Shown here one piece after another: positions 17,135 through 26,818 of a stretch of DNA of 43,607 nucleotides. Within the stretch, counting starts at the first letter, position 1. Every line of letters starts with the position of its first letter. Where the stretch lies: NCBI GenBank assembly GCA_947176915.1, contig CAMWSM010000017.1, positions 1-43,607 on the forward strand, written 5' to 3'. Below the pieces are notes generated by a model, which had not been told where the DNA came from, did no database searches, and saw nothing but the letters and a program-made list of their open reading frames with translations. The translations under genes and the position numbers were made by a program. Origin of the DNA: an uncultured Porphyromonadaceae bacterium (GTDB taxonomy: Bacteria; Bacteroidota; Bacteroidia; Bacteroidales; Muribaculaceae).

Positions 17135-18112
17135 TTATTGGTCTATTATTATTTCTCCTTCCCATTCATTCTCCACTCTTATTGGATTTTCAAAGTAATT
17201 TGAAAGAAACGCACCTTTCAGGAGGCATGTTTCACCGGGTTTAATGTGAAAGTTTATGTCGCGGGTGCGAGATATTATGGAGCGGGCAGAATTGTATATA
17301 GTTATGTCGGCAGTAAAATCCTCACCTGAGGAATTTGCGAAAATCGGAAGGTTGAGGAGAATTGACGCGGAGGGGTCCGGAATAAGGATGGGGGCGTTTA
17401 TTTCAATCCCTTCCGTATAGTTGCCGGGTTCTCCGGAATAAAGATTGAAGGACTCCGCTTTTGGCGATGAGCAGGTGAGGGATATCGAGAAGGCTCCCGG
17501 TGTTGTTTTGACGGAGGGGAATCTGCTTATGAATGTTTCAGCATCCGTTGTCTGCAAGGATAGCATTCCGACAGGATTTGTCATGCTCACCGGAAGAATC
17601 AGATCGCGATTTCCGTTAGGGGACAGGGAACGAGGATCAAGAGATGTTTCTCCACGGAGGGAAAGAGGCGGCGCGAGTTGCGCTGCCGTTGTATATTTGT
17701 CTTCCCAATAAGTCAGAATCCTGATATGAGAAAGGTCGGAAGCATCATAGTGGAAGGGGGAATGAGTGAGGGGGTCAACAATTTCTCCCCATATCAATAT
17801 ATCGTATCGCTGAGGAGGAAGCTGACGTTCAATCTTTATTATGTAGGGATTGGAGGAGGATGGGAGAAACGTAATGTATGATTCCTGAGAAATAATAACA
17901 CGTGAATTGTTGGAGATGACGGTTATGAACCGATATGTGGCAGCCGGCAGGGGCTGCGCTGCCGAATAGTCCTCTGTGGAGAGAGCCAGGGAGAGAGAAA
18001 TCAGAGTCGGGTCTTCCGCCTCCCCTTTGGGATAGGTATGTATGCAGGCGGCATTCCCTCCAAGAATAAGAGGGATGATGATGAAGAGCAGGAATCGGGG
18101 GAACGTTTTCAT
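17135..18112 (-). CDS. FimB/Mfa2-like fimbrial anchor lipoprotein
   Basis: A 325-residue predicted lipoprotein: signal residues 1-22 ending LGGNAAC, then IHTYPKGE. The N-terminal beta domain (ISLSLALSTEDY...RYDILIWGEI) resembles Mfa2/FimB, the membrane-anchored subunits that regulate fimbria length in Porphyromonas. It overlaps the DUF3575 gene by ATGA upstream and precedes the fimbrillin-like gene by 26 bases. The assignment rests on lipobox, size, domain pattern and neighbours, not on a strict motif. Confidence 0.65.
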   Translation of the reverse strand: MKTFPRFLLFIIIPLILGGNAACIHTYPKGEAEDPTLISLSLALSTEDYSAAQPLPAATYRFITVISNNSRVIISQESYITFLPSSSNPYIIKIERQLPPQRYDILIWGEIVDPLTHSPFHYDASDLSHIRILTYWEDKYTTAAQLAPPLSLRGETSLDPRSLSPNGNRDLILPVSMTNPVGMLSLQTTDAETFISRFPSVKTTPGAFSISLTCSSPKAESFNLYSGEPGNYTEGIEINAPILIPDPSASILLNLPIFANSSGEDFTADITIYNSARSIISRTRDINFHIKPGETCLLKGAFLSNYFENPIRVENEWEGEIIIDQ

Positions 18113-18651
18113 AAGTCGATAAGATAGCCGATGGAAATTGATATTTTATCTATTCCCCAATAGAGAGTGCGTCGGGTGTCGATCCGCGCTCCGTTGTCTA
18201 CGTTATAGAAGCGGTCGTATTGCATGGAGGCTACTCCGATGCCAGCCGAGAAGTCAGCAATCCAGTGCTTTTTGAAAACAAGAGAGTATCCGTAGGATAT
18301 GCCACCCCCTAAGAGTGGGCGACGGACATCCTGATAGCGATAATCGCCGCTCTGGAGATTGAACCAAGCCAAGGAGCCGTGAACGCCGAGATAATGACCT
18401 TTTATTCCGTGGTTAAACCTGAATCTAAGTTCCGGCTGAGTAGCAAAAGTCCGTAAAGCGAATTTTCGCGATATAAACCAAGGGCACCAATAAAGCGGCA
18501 GGGATAGCGAAAGGCGCCGGCTAAATAGATATTCCCCCTCAATATTCATCACAGTGACTCCCCATGCAGGAACATTGGTCTTGACCGCCAGCATAGGGGG
18601 CGCGGTATGAGGAATTATGCCTATAAGAACAGGGAACAGCAGGTGTGTCAT
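18109..18651 (-). CDS. DUF3575 outer-membrane protein of the fimbrial cluster
   Basis: A 180-residue protein with a short N-terminal hydrophobic signal, then LAVKTNVPAWGVTVMNIEGEYLF and alternating beta strands ending in an aromatic-rich C-terminus (GYLIDL), typical of small eight-stranded outer-membrane barrels of DUF3575. DUF3575 genes regularly open Mfa/FimB-type clusters. The start at 18651 is chosen because the upstream TTG at 18690 lies in the -7 promoter box. It is translationally coupled to the Mfa2-like gene. Confidence 0.75.
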   Translation of the reverse strand: MTHLLFPVLIGIIPHTAPPMLAVKTNVPAWGVTVMNIEGEYLFSRRLSLSLPLYWCPWFISRKFALRTFATQPELRFRFNHGIKGHYLGVHGSLAWFNLQSGDYRYQDVRRPLLGGGISYGYSLVFKKHWIADFSAGIGVASMQYDRFYNVDNGARIDTRRTLYWGIDKISISIGYLIDL

Positions 18652-18687
18652 TTTAGTTTGTAATTTCAGGAGAACTGAATGATAAGG

Positions 18688-18718
18688 CAAAGATAGGGAA
18701 TTAGAGTGAGAAATACAA
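18688..18718 (-). promoter_or_regulatory. Promoter of the fimbria-like cluster
   Basis: On the minus strand, TTG at 18718-18716, a 20-base gap, then TATCTTTG at 18695-18688. Transcription would start near 18681, about 30 bases before the ATG at 18651. It lies just past the end of the small membrane protein gene, so this cluster need not depend on read-through from tamL. Confidence 0.78.
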
Positions 18719-18737
18719 GATATCCATATAGAAAAAT

Positions 18738-19040
18738 TTATATTGTCTCATCGAGAGGACTTCGTGTGGGATATGCCTTCTGTTGGTTGGTCTTCCTCTT
18801 CCCGTGTTTTTTCCGGGTAGAGTCTCTCCTTGCTTTTCTTTTTCCTTCCTGTCGGAATGAGAGGGAATCAGATCCGGCAAGGGTGTCGGGAAATGTGATG
18901 ACCTGCACTTCCGGAGGTTCGACAGAGGAGGTGTGGCTGCATCTGGAGGAGAGAAGGGCTCCTCCGATGATTAGAAGAGCCAACGCCGCGACAACAATAA
19001 TGCCGCGGCGCTCGGATGATGATACAGGATGTTTTGCCAT
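18738..19040 (-). CDS. Small membrane protein cotranscribed with tamL-tamB
   Basis: A 100-residue protein I do not recognise. It has a cytoplasmic N-terminus (MAKHPVSSSERR), one membrane helix at about 13-31 (GIIVVAALALLIIGGALLSS), and a basic, low-complexity C-terminus (KRKARRDSTRKKHGKRKTN). It starts 2 bases after tamL stops, so translation is almost certainly coupled. Position suggests an accessory of the TamL-TamB pathway, but this is inference only. The downstream promoter at 18688-18718 separates it from the fimbrial genes. Confidence 0.6.
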   Translation of the reverse strand: MAKHPVSSSERRGIIVVAALALLIIGGALLSSRCSHTSSVEPPEVQVITFPDTLAGSDSLSFRQEGKRKARRDSTRKKHGKRKTNQQKAYPTRSPLDETI

Positions 19041-19042
19041 TT

Positions 19043-21367
19043 TCAGAAGGGATAGCCTATTGCAAGATGAAAGGCGAAGGCGTCCTTGAAACGGATATTG
19101 AAATAGTGAGGCGTGCCGTTGTAATAGGGTGTATGGAGTCCGTACCCGAGGTCGCCGCGAATCACCATCATGCCTATATCTACACGCAGCCCCACACCTG
19201 TTCCTAATGCTATGTCGCGGAAGAATGTTCTGCCGGTGAGAAGACCTCCGGGACGCATGGGGTCGTTTTTCAGCAGCCAGACATTTCCGGCATCAATGAA
19301 TGCCGCACCGTGCAGGACACTGTATATCGGGAAACGGTATTCAGTATTCAGCTCGATAATGAATGTACCTGTCTGATCGAAATATCCATCTTTTTCCGAT
19401 TCGGGGGCATGGTAGGAGCCAGGTCCTATTGAGCGTACGGTGAAGGCACGTATGGAGTTTGCTCCACCGATATAGAATTGTTCGGAATATGGCACTTGCC
19501 TTGAATTGCCGTAGGCATGTTCAGCTCCTATCATGACACGGGACACAAGCCATTGGTCGCTTCCCGGAATGAGTCGGCGATTGTAGACAATCTGAGCCTG
19601 CCCCTTTACGAATTGAGAGAAGGGGGTGCCGAAAAGCCTTTTTTCTCCTTTTACTCCGCAAGCCTTATATATGAGGTCGAAAAGATTACCCGCTTCTGTG
19701 AAGGAGGCAGTGAAATTAATTCCGTTGATACGCTGACGCTCAAGAAACTTGTCAAGCGTGTAGGTATAAGACAGCTGAGGAATGTACTGGCTTTGGAAAC
19801 TTAGAGCAACCGCCGGATTCTGAGCCATGATGGAGTCGAATTCATGAGTGGTGCTCATCAATTTGGTGTAGGAAATCTTGAAAGGAGTGAGCTGGTGGAG
19901 GGTATGACGTGTGGCTCTCCATTCGTATGATATTCCGGCATTGAACTCCGCAAGCTTGAAGTAATGGGGACGGTTAAGGATACTTGCCCCAAGGGATATG
20001 GTGGTCCAGTTAAGTTCGCGGTGTGTCCGTCTTACAAACTTAGGAGCCAATAAGCGAGGAAAGGCGAGAGTGGCGGTAACTCCGAATTCATAACTGTTGA
20101 AAACACTTCCACGGTTTTTACCGGTCTGCCATTCATATTCGGCATCCAATTCCAGGCTGAGACGTTCTCCACCGCCAAAGACATTGTTATGGGAGAGTCC
20201 TAAGATAAGACCGGGACCGATGTAACTGTTGGATTTTGAAGTGGCGTTCACCTCGATAGAGGCTTCGATAGGGTTTTCAAACTGACATGTGGTGTAGACA
20301 TCCAGTAACGCGTGTCCCGGAGTGGTGTCTACAGGCACCGGCTGTATCTGTATGTTGCCGAATATGCCGAGCCGGGAGAGGCGGGTCTGAGTGCGGTCCA
20401 TATCGCGCACTGAGAAAAGTTTCCCCTTGCGGAAAGTGATGCATGAGGGGATTAGGTTTTTTCTAAGTCTTGCGGGCTGCATGACAATCACCTCACCCCG
20501 ATCTGTCTGTAGCGTGTCGGGAGTGCCGGGATGGCGCTTGCTTTTACGCAACACTGTCGTGTAAATGTTTCCTACGCGATATTGCAGTTTAGCCATAGGC
20601 GGCATATTGTCGGCTATGTCCAGCTTCAGGGCAATGCTTCCCGGAGTGATAAGGGAGTCGGCAAGAAATTCAATATATTCAGGGCGGAAATAATAGTAAC
20701 CTCTGTTACGCATGGCATTCGCTATCCTGATTCTCTCAGAAGAGAGAGAATCGACACAGAAAATCTCCCCTTTCTTAAGATAGGGGCTTTTCTTTGCAAC
20801 GGAATCAATGAAATGCGCCATCTTGTCGTTGCCTCCCAGATAAATGATGGAGTCAAAGCGATAGGGGTTTGAGAGATCCACCTTATAATCGATTGCCGCT
20901 TTCTTGGGATTCTTTTTATCATAAACCACATCGTAGGAGACGGAGGAGCCGAAATAGCCGTTGTTATCCAAAATCTGCTCCATAAGTTTGGTGCGCATTC
21001 CTGCCCTAACATCGCTTATCAGCACAGGTTGCTTCACAAGCTTGTTGTAAAGCCATCCTTTGATGCCTTTTGTGGAGTCATTCCAGTTGTTGTATACCCA
21101 TAATCCCACCGGAATCTTGATGAAGGAGGCGAAAATATAGTTGTTAGGGTCGCAATCCACAGCCTGGTTGAGGGAAGCCATCAGTTCGGAGGGCACCTTT
21201 GTGTTATCTTTCGGCTTAATAACCTCCATTTTCCCTACTCCGGTGTAGCGAGTTTCCCCCTCGGGAATACGTCGGGTGGTGGAGCATGAGGCTGCAAGCA
21301 ATGCAGCCAGCATCACCAACATAGTTGAAGCAACTGAGAAGTGTTTTGAGTTATGAAGGGTCATCAT
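19043..21367 (-). CDS. tamL: TamL, lipidated Omp85 (TamA/BamA-like) outer-membrane protein
   Basis: A 774-residue Omp85-family protein. The N-terminus is a lipoprotein signal with lipobox AASC (C28) and then STTRRIPEGE, typical of TamL, the lipid-anchored TamA form of Bacteroidetes. POTRA-like repeats fill roughly residues 40-400 (for example GNIYTTVL and IFGNIQIQPV). A 16-stranded C-terminal barrel follows and ends with a terminal aromatic (FHLAIGYPF). With TamB it helps assemble outer-membrane components. Its ATG overlaps the tamB stop as ATGA, confirming coupling. Confidence 0.88.
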   Translation of the reverse strand: MMTLHNSKHFSVASTMLVMLAALLAASCSTTRRIPEGETRYTGVGKMEVIKPKDNTKVPSELMASLNQAVDCDPNNYIFASFIKIPVGLWVYNNWNDSTKGIKGWLYNKLVKQPVLISDVRAGMRTKLMEQILDNNGYFGSSVSYDVVYDKKNPKKAAIDYKVDLSNPYRFDSIIYLGGNDKMAHFIDSVAKKSPYLKKGEIFCVDSLSSERIRIANAMRNRGYYYFRPEYIEFLADSLITPGSIALKLDIADNMPPMAKLQYRVGNIYTTVLRKSKRHPGTPDTLQTDRGEVIVMQPARLRKNLIPSCITFRKGKLFSVRDMDRTQTRLSRLGIFGNIQIQPVPVDTTPGHALLDVYTTCQFENPIEASIEVNATSKSNSYIGPGLILGLSHNNVFGGGERLSLELDAEYEWQTGKNRGSVFNSYEFGVTATLAFPRLLAPKFVRRTHRELNWTTISLGASILNRPHYFKLAEFNAGISYEWRATRHTLHQLTPFKISYTKLMSTTHEFDSIMAQNPAVALSFQSQYIPQLSYTYTLDKFLERQRINGINFTASFTEAGNLFDLIYKACGVKGEKRLFGTPFSQFVKGQAQIVYNRRLIPGSDQWLVSRVMIGAEHAYGNSRQVPYSEQFYIGGANSIRAFTVRSIGPGSYHAPESEKDGYFDQTGTFIIELNTEYRFPIYSVLHGAAFIDAGNVWLLKNDPMRPGGLLTGRTFFRDIALGTGVGLRVDIGMMVIRGDLGYGLHTPYYNGTPHYFNIRFKDAFAFHLAIGYPF

Positions 21368-24300
21368 CTGGCAGGTTTAGAGGGTAGTGTGTCAATAGTG
21401 GAAGTGGGGAGAGGAGCGGGGAATGCAGGTTGGACAGGGGGAAGTGAATCCTGTTGGGCCTCTTTCTTCTTACGCCTTCCCGGGAAACGGAAAAGACGGC
21501 GCAGAGTGGCGAGACGGCGTTTCATCACGAAGCCGACGCCCGTTTCCGTTATCTCACCCTCCAGGATGCTCTCATATCCGGTGTGGCGGAAAAGGCGGGC
21601 ATACATGGTGAGGTTGTTCGTCTGCTTGAGGATATATTCAAACGATATGTCGCTGATAAGATTTTCCGAGAAATTCTCATCGGCAGAGGCATCCGTAGAG
21701 TAATTTCCACCCACAGATATTTTGAAGCGATTGTTGAACAGAGATTTCGACATCTGATAACTGTAGCTGGTTGTGCTTCCTGTCTCACCGTTGACAGTCT
21801 TGTCATATTGATTGACTCCGAAACTTAGGTCAACCCCCTTCACATGGTTTGCCATCCAGCTGTTAAGCTGGGAGGTCAGCATTCCGTAAAGGGCTCCTTG
21901 AAGCATATCGCTGCTTGCCGTCTTTACGCCCGCACTGGAATATTGTCCGGTAAGGAGGAGATTTATGGCAGCCATGCTCCTTTGATCGGGGCTCATGGAA
22001 AGGAGATCATTCTGAATGCTCATGTCGTCGTCTGTGCTCAGATCGAACAGCACCTTAGGGGCAGAGAGGGTGTTCTGCACATTCAGGCTCACAAGGAAGT
22101 CTACAAGCTTGGAATTTCCACTTTCTATGAGGTTTGTCTTTATCTGATCAGTAGCAGAGATGCTAAGACGCGGATTCATTATGTCGCCATTCCAATGAAC
22201 ATAACTTTCAGGATCGAAAGTGAACTTCTTCTCGCCTACCACCGGCACACTGTATTTGGCATATCCGTTGCCAATGTTGATCTGTCCGTTCAGACGCATA
22301 TCCCCCATATAATTCTGGAAATAATTCAGGGTTCCGGAGGGGGAGATCTCTACTTTTCCGTTGCCGGTGGTGGCAGTGCCCGGGATATCCACTTCCACTT
22401 GAGTTCCGGGTTGGATGGTAAGCCCTGCCACGATTCTCATTGCGAGAGGCGAAGTTACGCTGTCAGCTTTGGCGACCTGTGTAGTATCGTTTAAATTCAC
22501 GAATTTAACCACGCCACTGGCATCCTGTTGCGTGAGTTCTACGGTGGTCTGCGGCACGGAGTAGGTAACATCCGTCGTGGATAGGACATCCAGGTTGGCA
22601 TTGATGTTCATGTGAGCCATAGGTCCGGTTACTCCTGCATTCAGATTCAGGAAGACCTTGCCGTAGATATCCCCTTTGCTCTTCTTGGTGTTGCCTATAA
22701 GCTGGAAGTTGGAGGCGTTTGCACGAAGGTTGAAAAGGATGTTCGACAGATTGGAAGCATCCACTTGACCGTCAATAACCAAAGGATTATTGTTCTGGCC
22801 GTAGATATCGAAGTTATTAAACATCACCACGTTGTCGTTGACAATGATGGAATCGTTATTAAGCTTGAGGCTGGATGCCATCATGGGGATATAGACTCCT
22901 ACGGAATCGCAGGCAATGCTTCCGAAGAAGAGGGGTTTGTTGAAATTTCCCTTCATGTCTATTGCTCCGTTGAGATGGCCGGAAAGGCTTGCCACATCCT
23001 TCCCTAAGAATGCATTAGCGACTTTCAGAGGGAAATTCGTCAGTTCAATTCCGAGTTTGCGTGGAGTGATTACACCTGTCGAGTCGGGGCGGAGCATCAT
23101 TTTGGCAACGAGGGCATCGGCTCCGTCAATCTTCAGCGAAGCGAGCGCACCTGTTGAGCCGTCGTTGTTATATCCGGCTCTCAAGCCGAGGTCGAAGTCG
23201 CCGACACGGATTTTATCGTATGTGAAGCCGTTCACACCAATAGTGCCGTTTCCATAGAACCATTGATTTGTGTAGCCCACATTCAGGTCGGCGTTAACAG
23301 AGGCAGTGAGAGGAGGAGCAAACACCGACATGCGTAGGAAATCCTGCACTTTAATGTTATTCAAGGCAAGGTGGACCTCATCGTTGCCGTTTTTGCCCAC
23401 CTGCGTCTTGAGAAGAATGCTGCTTTCATTGCTCTCAGCCTGAAGATCGGCTGAGATATGACGGTTCAGCATGTTGTATTCAATATGGTTGTCCGTATTG
23501 AATTTCCAGGGGAGATAGGCGATTGTGGCCTTCAGCGGAGTGAAATGGACGGATATGAGGGAATCCGTAAAGGCGCTTGTCATACCGAGACGATAGCCGG
23601 TTTCACCTTTCTGGTTTTTCTGGGAGAGCGACAGGAGGAGACGGTTGGAGCCGAGGTATCCGTTAAGATTGACGTCAGCAAATTCCGCTATGGGATTGTT
23701 GGCGCGATTGCCCATGTGGATCTGATAGTCGAGGAGTGAACCACGCTGAAGCATATTGAGAGAAAGAGTGTCGGCACGCATACTCGTGTTGGAAATTTCC
23801 ACAGCGCCGATATTAATCCTGAGAAGAGAGTCATTTGCAATTTTGCCATAAATTGTGTCCATGCTCATGCCCATTGTATTGAGATAGCTTCCCACTAATC
23901 CTCGTCCGGAGGCATTGAGGTCAAGTGTGAAACGAGGGAGGGCATGCTGGAGCATCTCTACATTAAGGTCGCGGCGATCCACTTGCTTCATCACCGAGTC
24001 GGAAGCAGTAGTGAAAGAGTCAATGAGTGTCTTTAGACCTGATTCGCTGTTAAAGCGTATATCGGTCATAAGGGCGTCGAAACTTGCGGACACGTTGTCA
24101 AGCGTGCTTTTGAAATTTACGGTCATCATCCCGGGGACAGCGAAATATTGATTTCCTGCCGTCCATTCGAGATTCTCAACCCTTACATCTGCGTCATACA
24201 GCCATTTATCAGGGCTGGCACTTCCCTTAAGGAATATTTCCGCCTTTCCGTGATTGGCATCCGGCGTAAGACCCAGGGAATTGAGGTCGAGTTCGTCGAT

Positions 24301-26280
24301 GCGACTCACGAGATCAAATGTGTAGTAATCCGGTGCGACCGTACCGCTTCCGTCAAGGCGCAGCTTCGCCCCCGGATTCTGAGAGAGGGCATTTACAGTG
24401 AATGCTCCGTCATGGAGAGTAACGTCTGCGACAATATCATGAAGGGTCTTTTTCTCATATACGAGGGAGTTAATATCTACTTTTATATCAGTAGCGGCAT
24501 GAGCAAGGGTGGGGTTGAATCCTGCTCCGTTAGCAGAGATATGCCCTGACACACGGCCTACGCCGACGGTAGGTGCGAAATAAGCCACGTTGACATTGCG
24601 CAGGCTTACGTCTGCCTGATAATGTTCGGAATTAAGGTTGACTTTTCCATTGGCAGCGACATCCCCGGCAGAGGTTAGAAGGGAGAAATCAGCGCCGTAG
24701 CTCTGACAGTCGGCAGTGGCAGTGCCCTTTATCGCCAATGTGGGAATCTTGAAGCCCATATCGCCTGCGAAGGCACTTACTATGGCGGGATCGGTCAAAG
24801 CTCCGTTGAAAGTGAGATTTCCCCGGAGTTTCTTATAGTCGAGAGCATTGGCTGCCCTTCCCCGGGCGTTGAGGGAAAATGCCCCCGGCACTGCCACATC
24901 GAAAGTGGGAATGTCAACATCCGCGAGAGTTCCGTCGGCTACTACGGAGAAATTAAGCGGACTCCTTTTGGGAAGGCGAGATGTGTAGGGTTTCAAAGTC
25001 GGCATGAAAGCCTCGATGTCCGGAAAGCCTACGCTGCCGGTAAGTTTCGCCTGAAGCGTAGCTGACGGATTGAGCTGCATCAGGGCAAAAGGCACTCCGG
25101 CGGTTGCAGAGATATTGGAATACAGTGTCTTCAATTCCACGCTGCGGAGGGAGAGTCCGGTTGAATCCACCCCAATTGTTCCGCTTCCTTCCGTTATGGC
25201 AAGTCCGGAACGCTCTTTGGCTGTGATTCGGGTGATAGGGAGTTCCACTGTCGAGGCAGCGTTATAGAAATCGTTAAGGGTGATGTTGACATCGCTCACC
25301 TGAATATAGGAAGGATCAAATCCTGGGAGAGGCTTTGCATCTTTTACGGCATATAGCGCCTTGAAACGATCGAGCTCCACCGTATCTCCCTTGATAATCA
25401 TCGGAGGGGATGCCACTGCCGTAGTGTCAGCCGGAGGAGCGGGATGAGTCTCAAGATATTCGGGAGTGGGTGTGAGGTAGATAGCCTCGCCGTCAGACGC
25501 TCCGAGATAATTTGCCGTAACGCTATTCTTCCCTAAGTCAATCACACCGTGGCGCAATTTCAGACTTTGGGTTTTCAAGGTTAAGGTGTCGATAGTTGGC
25601 AACATTCCCATGGAGAATGTAAAATTATCAAGCTGAAGGTCGTTGGCGCGAATCAGAAGGGGCATGGAGGTGGAATCGGAAGACTGCTGTTTCTTCCAAA
25701 CGTCCATGAAGAGAGAAAGGTTCCCATCCTTCAGATATGCTTTATTGAGGAGAATATCCATATTTGAGATATTGGCGGAACTTTTATCGTCAACCTCCAG
25801 CAATCCAGCCTTAATCTTAAGGATCATTGACGAGTCGGGAGAGACCATACGATATGCCCCGTCAAGGAGACGGAGCTTGTTGATCTGTGCGTCAAGTTTA
25901 AGGAGCGGCATAAGCTTGACATCAGCAATTACCTCTTTCGCATAGACCATAGTGTCGCCCGTAGCCTCCACAATGCTGACCCCCTGCAAAGAGAGATCGA
26001 GAGGCCATTTCAGCCTGAAGCGATCGATCTTGATATCCATTCCCGTGGATTTGCGCACGACGTTGCACGCCACGTTCTTGACAAGGGTCTGAACGGGGGG
26101 GACATATAGAAGCACAGGAATGAGAAGCACCGCAATGATGATCCACATTAAAGTCTTCAGGACGATGCGTAGCCATGTGGGGTGTATCCAATGTTTCTTT
26201 ACCTTTTTCCCAACGATAGCCGCTTCCTCTTTTACGGGCTTTTCCGGGTCGGTAACAGATTTTTTTTCTGAATCGTTCAT
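21364..26280 (-). CDS. tamB: TamB-domain translocation and assembly protein
   Basis: A 1638-residue protein, the longest in the window. A basic cytoplasmic N-terminus precedes one membrane helix (residues about 38-60, IVLKTLMWIIIAVLLIPVLL), then a very long beta-rich periplasmic region built of AsmA/TamB-like repeats; the C-terminal 300 residues carry the conserved TamB (DUF490) domain. Such proteins span the periplasm as a hydrophobic groove and take part in lipid transport or outer-membrane protein assembly with TamA/TamL. It is followed directly by tamL (ATGA overlap) and preceded by the VanZ-like gene (27 bases). Many antisense open frames in it are compositional shadows. Confidence 0.9.
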   Translation of the reverse strand: MNDSEKKSVTDPEKPVKEEAAIVGKKVKKHWIHPTWLRIVLKTLMWIIIAVLLIPVLLYVPPVQTLVKNVACNVVRKSTGMDIKIDRFRLKWPLDLSLQGVSIVEATGDTMVYAKEVIADVKLMPLLKLDAQINKLRLLDGAYRMVSPDSSMILKIKAGLLEVDDKSSANISNMDILLNKAYLKDGNLSLFMDVWKKQQSSDSTSMPLLIRANDLQLDNFTFSMGMLPTIDTLTLKTQSLKLRHGVIDLGKNSVTANYLGASDGEAIYLTPTPEYLETHPAPPADTTAVASPPMIIKGDTVELDRFKALYAVKDAKPLPGFDPSYIQVSDVNITLNDFYNAASTVELPITRITAKERSGLAITEGSGTIGVDSTGLSLRSVELKTLYSNISATAGVPFALMQLNPSATLQAKLTGSVGFPDIEAFMPTLKPYTSRLPKRSPLNFSVVADGTLADVDIPTFDVAVPGAFSLNARGRAANALDYKKLRGNLTFNGALTDPAIVSAFAGDMGFKIPTLAIKGTATADCQSYGADFSLLTSAGDVAANGKVNLNSEHYQADVSLRNVNVAYFAPTVGVGRVSGHISANGAGFNPTLAHAATDIKVDINSLVYEKKTLHDIVADVTLHDGAFTVNALSQNPGAKLRLDGSGTVAPDYYTFDLVSRIDELDLNSLGLTPDANHGKAEIFLKGSASPDKWLYDADVRVENLEWTAGNQYFAVPGMMTVNFKSTLDNVSASFDALMTDIRFNSESGLKTLIDSFTTASDSVMKQVDRRDLNVEMLQHALPRFTLDLNASGRGLVGSYLNTMGMSMDTIYGKIANDSLLRINIGAVEISNTSMRADTLSLNMLQRGSLLDYQIHMGNRANNPIAEFADVNLNGYLGSNRLLLSLSQKNQKGETGYRLGMTSAFTDSLISVHFTPLKATIAYLPWKFNTDNHIEYNMLNRHISADLQAESNESSILLKTQVGKNGNDEVHLALNNIKVQDFLRMSVFAPPLTASVNADLNVGYTNQWFYGNGTIGVNGFTYDKIRVGDFDLGLRAGYNNDGSTGALASLKIDGADALVAKMMLRPDSTGVITPRKLGIELTNFPLKVANAFLGKDVASLSGHLNGAIDMKGNFNKPLFFGSIACDSVGVYIPMMASSLKLNNDSIIVNDNVVMFNNFDIYGQNNNPLVIDGQVDASNLSNILFNLRANASNFQLIGNTKKSKGDIYGKVFLNLNAGVTGPMAHMNINANLDVLSTTDVTYSVPQTTVELTQQDASGVVKFVNLNDTTQVAKADSVTSPLAMRIVAGLTIQPGTQVEVDIPGTATTGNGKVEISPSGTLNYFQNYMGDMRLNGQINIGNGYAKYSVPVVGEKKFTFDPESYVHWNGDIMNPRLSISATDQIKTNLIESGNSKLVDFLVSLNVQNTLSAPKVLFDLSTDDDMSIQNDLLSMSPDQRSMAAINLLLTGQYSSAGVKTASSDMLQGALYGMLTSQLNSWMANHVKGVDLSFGVNQYDKTVNGETGSTTSYSYQMSKSLFNNRFKISVGGNYSTDASADENFSENLISDISFEYILKQTNNLTMYARLFRHTGYESILEGEITETGVGFVMKRRLATLRRLFRFPGRRKKKEAQQDSLPPVQPAFPAPLPTSTIDTLPSKPAR

Positions 26281-26307
26281 TATAGGACTGTTTTTACTAA
26301 TGTGGAA

Positions 26308-26748
26308 TCAATTTGAGTTTTCATGGAGGCGGCGGAGCCATGGATTTATCAGCAGCCACCATCCGGCTCCACAGATAATGGCTCCCGCGAAATCGGCACC
26401 CATATCTGTAAATTCAAAGCCTCTGCCGAGGTTCATCACCAGCTGAAGCACCTCAATCAGGCATCCTAAGAATGCCGAGGAGATTACGGCGATTATGATG
26501 GGGGATGCCCCTGCGGGAAGCCAGTCTTTTTTTCTTGTATAGTCGAGGAGGAGCATTGTTGTCAGAAAACCGAACATGAGCAGATGCGCCACTTTGTCAG
26601 CCCCGGGAAAGAGCCGGGGATGATCGGGACCGAGAGGATCCGGACTAAGCGTGAGCCATAGGATAAGCAATGTGGAGAGCACACTGAACAAGCCTCCCGG
26701 TAATCGGGCAAGCCGTTCAAGCAGATGGTTATTGTTATTGTTGCCCAT
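26308..26748 (-). CDS. VanZ-like integral membrane protein
   Basis: A 146-residue protein with four hydrophobic helices. GADKVAHLLMFGFLT and DMGADFAGAIICGAGWW match VanZ-family motifs (a KxxH helix and a conserved DxxxDxxGa-type segment). VanZ-like proteins are uncharacterised outside teicoplanin resistance. The start at 26748 (MGNNNNNHLLERL) is chosen over the longer frame at 26856, whose first 36 residues are basic and overlap the preceding gene. It lies in the nusA-tam run, 70 bases after the NUDIX hydrolase. Confidence 0.75.
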   Translation of the reverse strand: MGNNNNNHLLERLARLPGGLFSVLSTLLILWLTLSPDPLGPDHPRLFPGADKVAHLLMFGFLTTMLLLDYTRKKDWLPAGASPIIIAVISSAFLGCLIEVLQLVMNLGRGFEFTDMGADFAGAIICGAGWWLLINPWLRRLHENSN

Positions 26749-26818
26749 AGATCGGTTGCAGAAAAGGGGGTGTTCATGCCCGTCCTTTTTTATGTAACGT
26801 GCCCTTAGAATAAAAGTT

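Noticed and set aside
21844-24549. Several plus-strand frames of 100-216 codons across tamB
   Set aside because: They are complements of the repetitive beta-rich tamB sequence, with no family similarity or start signals.
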